A DNA stretch of 64,000 nucleotides, from positions 62,001-126,000 of the forward strand of contig NZ_JAKREU010000005.1 in the NCBI RefSeq assembly GCF_022664435.1, read 5' to 3'. The translations under genes were made by a program, and so were the position numbers. The stretch comes from Sphingomonas panni. Its GTDB lineage: Bacteria; Pseudomonadota; Alphaproteobacteria; Sphingomonadales; Sphingomonadaceae. Below, piece after piece: positions 57,649-64,000 of this stretch (its first letter is position 1; each line of letters opens with the position of its first letter). The notes under the pieces were generated by a model, which was given only the letters and a program-made list of their open reading frames with translations, had not been told where the DNA came from and ran no database searches.

Positions 57649-58563
57649 ATGCGCGGATTGGTTGGGCTGGCGCTGGCAGGCGCGCTGCTGTCGAGTGCGG
57701 CGGGGGCGGATGTGAAGGCCGGGGTCGATGCCTGGGCGCGCGGCGACTGGGCTACCGCCGTTCGCGAATGGCAGCAACCCGCCGCCGCCGGCGATGCCGA
57801 TGCGCAGTTCAACCTCGGTCAGGCATATAAACTCGGCCGCGGCGTGAAGATGGACATGGCGCAGGCCGAGCGCTGGTACGCACTCGCCGCGCAACAGGGA
57901 CATGCACAGGCCGAGGATAATTACGGCCTGATCCTCTTCCAGAACGGCAAGCGCGCCGATGCGGTGAAATGGCTGGAAAGATCGTCGCAACGGGGCGAGG
58001 CGCGCAGCCAGTTCGTGCTGGGTACCATGCTTTTCAACGGTGACGCGGTGCCCAAGAACTGGCGACGCGCCTATGCGCTGATGACGCGGGCATCGTCGGC
58101 CGGCCTGCCCCAGGCATCGGCTACGCTGGCAGAGATGGATCGCTATGTTCCATTGCCCGATCGGCAGGCGGCGCTGGTGATGGCGCGCGACCTGGAGCGC
58201 AATGCCGGGCGCCCCGTACTGGCGTCGGTACAGCCGACATCTGTCCCGCCGAAGGTCGTCACGCCGCGTCCGACGCCGGTGGCAGCGCCTGCTCCCAAAC
58301 CGACGCCTGCTGCCCGCGCGTCCGTGGCCCCGAAACCCGTCCGCGACGGTGGCTGGCGGGTACAGCTCGGCGCGTTCAAGGATGCCGGCAACGCGCGTCG
58401 CCTGTGGAGCAGCGTGTCGGGCAAGTTCACCGGCCGGCAACCCTATTATGAACAGGCGGGGGCCAATACCCGCTTGCTGGTCGGCCCGTTCGCCAGCAGC
58501 GCGGAGGCTACGAGCGCATGTGCCGCCATCCGCCCCACACCCTGCGTGCCGATGAAGCGCTGA
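57649..58563 (+). CDS. Sel1-repeat and SPOR-domain protein
   Basis: A 304-aa exported protein with a signal peptide (residues 1-20, SSAAGAD). Sel1-like repeats occupy residues about 22-150 (ARGDWATAVREWQQPAAAGD, AQFNLGQAYKLGRGVKMD, AQAERWYALAAQQGHAQAE). A Pro/Ala linker follows, and a C-terminal SPOR domain (residues about 225-300: GWRVQLGAFKDAGNARRLW, RLLVGPFASSAEA). ATG 57649 follows an AGAGGGG ribosome-binding site; the GTG one codon earlier is an alternative. It is divergent from the parA operon, 155 bp apart. Septal peptidoglycan binding is expected. Confidence 0.87.
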   Translation: MRGLVGLALAGALLSSAAGADVKAGVDAWARGDWATAVREWQQPAAAGDADAQFNLGQAYKLGRGVKMDMAQAERWYALAAQQGHAQAEDNYGLILFQNGKRADAVKWLERSSQRGEARSQFVLGTMLFNGDAVPKNWRRAYALMTRASSAGLPQASATLAEMDRYVPLPDRQAALVMARDLERNAGRPVLASVQPTSVPPKVVTPRPTPVAAPAPKPTPAARASVAPKPVRDGGWRVQLGAFKDAGNARRLWSSVSGKFTGRQPYYEQAGANTRLLVGPFASSAEATSACAAIRPTPCVPMKR

Positions 58564-58567
58564 GCGA

Positions 58568-59449
58568 TCAGCCCGCCGCCCAATCGGCGCGGGCGACCCC
58601 CTGGATATAGAGCAATGCGGTCAGGTCGTTGTGATCGATCCGCACACCTGCTTCAGCGGCAACGATCGGCTTGGCGTGATAGGCGACGCCGAGGCCAGCG
58701 CGGCGGATCATCGGCAGGTCGTTCGCGCCGTCGCCCACCGCCAGCGTGGCCGCCGGATCGATGCCCAGTTCGTCGATCGCCGACAGCAGCGTCACTTCCT
58801 TGGTCGTTGCATCGACGATCGGCTTGCGAACCTCGCCGGTCAGCCGCCCGTCCTCGATCAGCAGCCGATTGGCGATCATCCGATGGAAGCCCAGCTCGGT
58901 GCCGACCGGCTCGGCAAAGCGGGTAAAGCCGCCCGACACGAGAATCGTCGTAGCGCCCCGCGCCCGCATGGTTTGGATCAGCGTCTTCGCGCCCGGCATC
59001 AGCTTGACCCGTTCCTCGAGGCAACGCTGGATCGCGGCTTCCTCCAGCCCCTCCAGCAGCGCCACACGAGCGTCCAGCGCCGATGCGAAGTCCAGTTCGC
59101 CACGCATCGCCCGTTCGGTCACCTCGGCGATCTGCGCCTTGATCCCGGCATAGTCCGCCAGTTCGTCGATGCATTCGACGGTAATCATCGTCGAATCCAT
59201 ATCGGCAACCAGCAGCTTCTTCTCGCGGTTCGCGGCGGGCTGGACGGCGACGTCGGTTCGGTTGAATGCTCCCTCCAGCACCGGCCGCGCTGCCGCGACC
59301 TCGCTGGCGAACCGGATATCGGCAGCGCTCCCCTCCTCGATCCAGGTCCAGCCCTCGACCTGACAGCCAGCGCTGTCCAGCCGGTCGGCGGCAGCGGAAA
59401 TATCGCCCGCAGCGATCGATTTGGCTGCTATCAGCGTGGCGATGAACAT
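58568..59449 (-). CDS. serB: Phosphoserine phosphatase
   Basis: A 293-aa HAD-family enzyme, last step of serine synthesis. An N-terminal regulatory part of about 75 residues precedes the catalytic core: nucleophile motif [19 protein letters not shown] near residue 82, [13 protein letters not shown] near residue 170, and [20 protein letters not shown] near residue 240. The ATG at 59449 has GGGGAG 7 bp upstream on the minus strand. Its start codon overlaps the miaA start codon on the other strand. Confidence 0.95.
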   Translation of the reverse strand: MFIATLIAAKSIAAGDISAAADRLDSAGCQVEGWTWIEEGSAADIRFASEVAAARPVLEGAFNRTDVAVQPAANREKKLLVADMDSTMITVECIDELADYAGIKAQIAEVTERAMRGELDFASALDARVALLEGLEEAAIQRCLEERVKLMPGAKTLIQTMRARGATTILVSGGFTRFAEPVGTELGFHRMIANRLLIEDGRLTGEVRKPIVDATTKEVTLLSAIDELGIDPAATLAVGDGANDLPMIRRAGLGVAYHAKPIVAAEAGVRIDHNDLTALLYIQGVARADWAAG

Positions 59450-60380
59450 GGCGAACTCCCCTGACCTACCTCGGGTCGCGCTCATTGCAGGACCGACCGC
59501 CAGCGGCAAGTCCGCACTGGCGATCGACGTCGCGCAGCGGCACGACGGCGTGGTCATCAACGCCGACAGCGCACAAGTCTATCGCGACCTGCAAATACTT
59601 TCCGCCCGCCCTTCGCGGCAGGAAGAGGCACAGGCTCCGCACCGCCTGTTCGGTCACGTCGACGGTGCCGATCCCTATTCCGCCGCCCTGTGGGCGCAGC
59701 AGGCGACGGCCGCGATCGACGCCGCTCATCGCGCGAACAAGCTGCCGGTGCTGGTCGGCGGCACCGGCCTGTATCTGCGCACGCTGATCGACGGCATCGC
59801 GCCTGTGCCGGAGATCGCCCCGGACATCCGCGCCCGTGTCCGCGCGCTGCCACTCGAACAGGCGGTCGCCGAACTGGGCAAGCTCGATCCCGACGCCGCC
59901 GCCCGACTGCGCCCGACCGATACGACCCGTATCGCGCGCGCGCTGGAGGTCGTCACTGCCACCGGTCGCACGCTCGGCGACTGGCAGCGCGACCGTGTTG
60001 GCGGCATCGGTCACCGGATCGCCCTTTCGGCCATGCTGCTGCTGCCCGACCGCGCCTGGCTGACCGAACGGTGCGATCGCCGGCTGGCCCAAATGTTCGA
60101 CGGTGGCGCGGTCCAGGAAGTTCGCGCGCTGCTGACCCGTGACGATATCGGTCCCGACGCCCCCGTCCGCCGCGCGATCGGGGTCGCCGAGATCGGCCGG
60201 TGGATAGACGGCAGCATCGGTCGCGACGAAGCGCTTGCCGCAGCGCGCCATGCCACGCGCCAATATGCCAAGCGGCAATATACGTGGTTCCGCAATCAGC
60301 CGCCGCCCGGATGGCTTCGCACCAGCGAAACCGAAAAATACGCTCTAGCTTCGCAATTCGACACTTTATTACGAATTTGA
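59448..60380 (+). CDS. miaA: tRNA dimethylallyltransferase
   Basis: A 310-aa enzyme adding the isopentenyl group to A37 of UNN-reading tRNAs. The P-loop is [13 protein letters not shown] near residue 13; [22 protein letters not shown] and [14 protein letters not shown] are family signatures. ATG 59448 is chosen, but there is no clear ribosome-binding site; ATG 59442 or TTG 59421 remain possible. The divergent serB start shares the palindrome CATG with this ATG. Confidence 0.94.
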   Translation: MANSPDLPRVALIAGPTASGKSALAIDVAQRHDGVVINADSAQVYRDLQILSARPSRQEEAQAPHRLFGHVDGADPYSAALWAQQATAAIDAAHRANKLPVLVGGTGLYLRTLIDGIAPVPEIAPDIRARVRALPLEQAVAELGKLDPDAAARLRPTDTTRIARALEVVTATGRTLGDWQRDRVGGIGHRIALSAMLLLPDRAWLTERCDRRLAQMFDGGAVQEVRALLTRDDIGPDAPVRRAIGVAEIGRWIDGSIGRDEALAAARHATRQYAKRQYTWFRNQPPPGWLRTSETEKYALASQFDTLLRI

Positions 60381-60383
60381 ATG

Positions 60384-60412
60384 TTGACACGCATATTTCA
60401 TGCGACTAGCGA
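60384..60412 (+). promoter_or_regulatory. Candidate promoter of the ilvBNC genes
   Basis: A perfect TTGACA at 60384-60389 is followed after 17 bp by TAGCGA (60407-60412), about 55 bp before the ilvB ATG. The -10 is weak. No branched-chain-rich leader peptide or attenuator hairpin was seen in this gap. Confidence 0.4.
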
Positions 60413-60464
60413 CGCCGCTCCAACGGTGCTATTGCGCCCGCGAAATAGTGAGGAGTGAATACCC

Positions 60465-62210
60465 ATGTCCGAGAAGAGTGGAGCCGCCATTTTGGTCGAG
60501 GCCCTCGTCGACCTCGGCGTGGAAGTCGTATTCGGCTATCCAGGCGGCGCGGTGCTACCGATCTACGACGCGCTGTTCGAACATAGCCGGATCAAGCACA
60601 TCCTCGTCCGCCACGAACAGGCGGCGACCCATGCGGCAGAGGGCTATGCCCGATCGACCGGCAAGCCCGGCGTCGTGCTGGTCACGTCCGGCCCCGGCGC
60701 TACCAACGCGATCACCGGCATCACCGACGCGCTGCTCGATTCGATCCCGATGGTGGTCATCACCGGGCAGGTTCCGACCGGCCTGATCGGCACCGATGCG
60801 TTTCAGGAGGCCGACACCGTCGGCATCACGCGCCACTGCTGCAAGCACAACTATCTGGTGAAGGACCCGGCCAAGCTCGGCCATGTCATTCACGAGGCGT
60901 TCCATATCGCCACCGCCGGCCGCCCCGGCCCGGTCGTCGTCGACATTCCGAAGGACGTGCAGGTCGCGACCGCGCGCTACACCAAGCCCGGCCCGATCCA
61001 GCACAAGACCTATCGCCCGAAGGTGAAGGCCGACCGCGCGCAGATCGAGCAGGTCGTCGACATGCTGGCGGCGGCTGAGCGTCCGGTACTCTATACCGGC
61101 GGCGGCATCATCAATTCGGGTCCGGCCGCGTCGCAGTTGTTGCGCGAACTGGCTCGGATTACCGGCGCGCCGGTCACGTCGACGCTGATGGGCCTTGGTG
61201 CCCTGCCCGCGTCCAGCCCGCAATGGCTGGGGATGCTGGGGATGCACGGCACGTACGAAGCGAACCTTGCGATGAACGAGGCCGACTTGGTCGTCGCCAT
61301 CGGTGCGCGCTTCGACGACCGGGTGACCGGCCGGCTCGACGCGTTCAGCCCGCGCAGCCGCAAGGTCCATATCGATATCGATCGTTCCAGCGTGAACAAG
61401 ATCGTGCGCGCCGACCTCGGCATCATCGCCGATGCGGGGCACGCGATGGAGGACATGATCCGCGTCTGGAAATCGCGCCAGCATCCGAAGCCCGATCTGT
61501 CGGCATGGTGGGCGAAGATCGACGGCTGGCGCGCCAAACGCTGCCTCGACTTCCCCGAAAGCGCGACCGAGATCATGCCGCAGCGCGCGATCCGGGCGCT
61601 GTATGAGGCGACCAAGCATCGCGCCCCGATCGTGTCGACCGAAGTCGGCCAGCACCAGATGTGGGCCGCACAGCATTTCGGCTTCGAAGCGCCGAACAAG
61701 TGGCTGACCAGCGGCGGTCTCGGAACGATGGGCTATGGCCTGCCCGCCGCGATCGGCGCGCAGCTCGGCAACCCGGGCGCCTTGTGCATCGATATTGCCG
61801 GCGAAGCGTCGATCCAGATGAATATCCAGGAACTGGCGACCGCGACCCAATATCGGCTGCCGGTCAAGATTTTCATCCTGAACAACGAATATATGGGCAT
61901 GGTCCGCCAGTGGCAGGAGCTGACCTACAGCTCGCGCTACTCGAACAGCTATTCGGACTCACTGCCCGATTTCGTGAAGCTGGGTGAGGCCTATGGCTGG
62001 AAGGGGATCCGCATCGAGCGGCCGGACCAGCTCGAGGCGGGGATCCAGGCGATGCTCGACCATGACGGCCCGGTGATCGTCGACTGCATGGTGGCGAAGC
62101 TCGCCAATTGCTTCCCGATGATCCCGTCGGGTGCGGCGCATACCGACATGATCCTGCAGGCGAACGAAGTCTCGGGCGAAATGGACGACGAGGCCAAGGC
62201 GCTGGTGTAA
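60465..62210 (+). CDS. ilvB: Acetolactate synthase large subunit
   Basis: A 581-aa ThDP enzyme, first common step of Ile/Val/Leu synthesis. The catalytic Glu is in RHEQAATHAAEGYAR near residue 49; GYPGGAVLPIYD, SGPGATNAITGI and the ThDP-metal region DIAGEASIQMNIQE followed by ILNNEYMGMVRQW are intact. A GAGGAG ribosome-binding site precedes the ATG. It is separated from ilvN by 110 bp carrying a palindromic repeat, longer than usual for this operon. Confidence 0.97.
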   Translation: MSEKSGAAILVEALVDLGVEVVFGYPGGAVLPIYDALFEHSRIKHILVRHEQAATHAAEGYARSTGKPGVVLVTSGPGATNAITGITDALLDSIPMVVITGQVPTGLIGTDAFQEADTVGITRHCCKHNYLVKDPAKLGHVIHEAFHIATAGRPGPVVVDIPKDVQVATARYTKPGPIQHKTYRPKVKADRAQIEQVVDMLAAAERPVLYTGGGIINSGPAASQLLRELARITGAPVTSTLMGLGALPASSPQWLGMLGMHGTYEANLAMNEADLVVAIGARFDDRVTGRLDAFSPRSRKVHIDIDRSSVNKIVRADLGIIADAGHAMEDMIRVWKSRQHPKPDLSAWWAKIDGWRAKRCLDFPESATEIMPQRAIRALYEATKHRAPIVSTEVGQHQMWAAQHFGFEAPNKWLTSGGLGTMGYGLPAAIGAQLGNPGALCIDIAGEASIQMNIQELATATQYRLPVKIFILNNEYMGMVRQWQELTYSSRYSNSYSDSLPDFVKLGEAYGWKGIRIERPDQLEAGIQAMLDHDGPVIVDCMVAKLANCFPMIPSGAAHTDMILQANEVSGEMDDEAKALV

Positions 62211-62216
62211 CCAACA

Positions 62217-62265
62217 GCTCCTCCCCGCTCCGCGGGGAGGGGGACCACTCGCAGAGCGGTGGAGG
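62217..62265. repeat. Palindromic intergenic repeat between ilvB and ilvN
   Basis: The stretch begins ctcctccccgctccgcgggg and continues into a second small hairpin, ccac...ggtgg. It resembles the CTCCCC...GGGGAG-type dispersed intergenic palindromes of sphingomonads. I see only one full copy in this window, so the dispersed nature is inferred. It could affect relative ilvB/ilvN mRNA levels. Confidence 0.6.
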
Positions 62266-62320
62266 GGCGTCGCCGCAAGCGAAACGCTTGGCGCGACGCC
62301 ACCGACGAACAGGGACCGAC

Positions 62321-62836
62321 ATGCACATCAAGACCGAACAGACCGAACGGCATACGCTGGCCGTTCTCGTCGACAACGAACCCGGCATCCTGGCGCGCAT
62401 CGCCGGGCTGTTCTCCGGCCGCGGCTATAATATCGAAAGCCTGACCGTGTCGGAGATCACCGTCGACAAGGCGGTCAGCCGGATCACCATCGTCACCAGC
62501 GCGTCGCCGCCGGTGATGGAACAGATCATCGCCCAGCTCGACCGCCTGGTGCCCGTTCACAAGGTCGTCGACCTGACCGTGCAGGGCCAGCATGTCGAGC
62601 GAGAGCTGGCGCTGGTCAAGGTCGTCGGTACGGGCGAGCATCGGATCGAGGCGCTGCGTCTCGCCGAAGTCTATCGTGCGCGCGTGGTCGATGCGACCGT
62701 GTCGAGTTTCGTGTTCGAGGTGACGGGATCGATCGAAAAGATCGACAAGTTCACCGAGTTGATGGCCGAAGTCGGTCTGGTCGAGGTTGCTCGCACCGGC
62801 ATCGCCGCCATCGCCCGCGGACGAGAGGCCGCCTGA
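62321..62836 (+). CDS. ilvN: Acetolactate synthase small (regulatory) subunit
   Basis: A 171-aa regulatory subunit conferring valine feedback and activating IlvB. The N-terminal ACT domain reads HTLAVLVDNEPGILARIAGLF and GYNIESLTVSEIT; the C-terminal domain includes ELALVKVV and IEKIDKFTELM. It is about the normal length for the long small-subunit class. ATG 62321 begins MHIKTEQTERH; the open frame runs further upstream without homology. Confidence 0.96.
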   Translation: MHIKTEQTERHTLAVLVDNEPGILARIAGLFSGRGYNIESLTVSEITVDKAVSRITIVTSASPPVMEQIIAQLDRLVPVHKVVDLTVQGQHVERELALVKVVGTGEHRIEALRLAEVYRARVVDATVSSFVFEVTGSIEKIDKFTELMAEVGLVEVARTGIAAIARGREAA

Positions 62837-63913
<1,077 letters not shown>

Positions 63914-64000
63914 CGTCGCAGCGCGTCCTGACCGTAGCAAAGCTGAGGTCGGCGCGCGCCAGACCGGCCGGCGCGACGAAGCCCGCCCTTCGGGGCGCGG

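Noticed and set aside
60381-60464. Possible ilv attenuator leader peptide
   Set aside because: The only short frame there (from 60400) has no run of Ile, Val or Leu codons and no stop before ilvB; no attenuator hairpin is seen.

Overview
The window is about 64 kb of a GC-rich, densely coded bacterial chromosome. Gene families, gene order and TonB-receptor content point to an alphaproteobacterium of the Sphingomonadaceae (Sphingomonas-like). Supporting signs are the tig-clpP-clpX-lon-hup neighbourhood, gatC-gatA-gatB, the pyrB/pseudo-dihydroorotase pair, a GyrA whose N-terminus and QRDR context look sphingomonad, many TonB receptors and glycoside hydrolases, and frequent GTG/TTG starts with 4-bp ATGA/GTGA overlaps. 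No insertion sequence, phage, CRISPR array or rRNA was found; five tRNA genes are present. This is mostly ordinary chromosome with several compact accessory modules.

Layout. 1-7.4 kb: the 3' end of a DUF885 peptidase-like gene, an MscS channel, gyrA, DUF952, DUF488 and trmFO. 7.4-12.5 kb: a minus-strand iron-siderophore operon (TonB receptor, DUF3649, PepSY membrane protein, DUF3325), every junction overlapping by 4 bp, with a divergent DUF4198-like secreted protein and Fur-like sites between them. 12.5-20.3 kb: a hemicellulose or galactoside utilisation locus (sialate/acetyl-xylan esterase and FadR-type regulator on minus; GH43, GH27, GH43 on plus). 20.3-20.6 kb: a 140-bp tandem duplication carrying two identical tRNA-Arg(ACG) genes, each with its own terminator. 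20.7-27.8 kb: a lipoprotein, an MFS-spermidine synthase fusion, GNAT, hemB, a lipid kinase, a Leu/Phe/Val-type dehydrogenase, tRNA-His and a 2OG-Fe dioxygenase. 27.8-32.6 kb: a lipoprotein-TonB receptor pair with a possible Pho box. 32.6-44.7 kb: tRNA-Val and the protein quality-control region (hup, lon, M1 peptidase, Ca2+/H+ antiporter, HAD phosphatase, clpX, clpP, GT2, tig, tRNA-Leu).

44.8-64 kb: two small hydrophilic proteins, a cyclophilin, gatB, a 51-aa membrane protein translationally coupled on both sides, gatA and gatC. These are followed by a DUF3089 hydrolase, ruvX, a PQQ-propeller lipoprotein and pyrB with a catalytically dead pyrC'. Next comes a cluster of an orphan ParA, a ribbon-helix-helix-like protein and two SPOR-domain proteins. 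The window ends with serB/miaA, which are divergent and share a CATG at their starts, and ilvB-ilvN-ilvC.

The best candidates for poorly described systems are the ParA/RHH/SPOR cluster, the beta-helix-like lipoprotein plus TonB receptor with its possible Pho box, and the micro-protein between gatA and gatB. All functional proposals for these three are inference from sequence and context.
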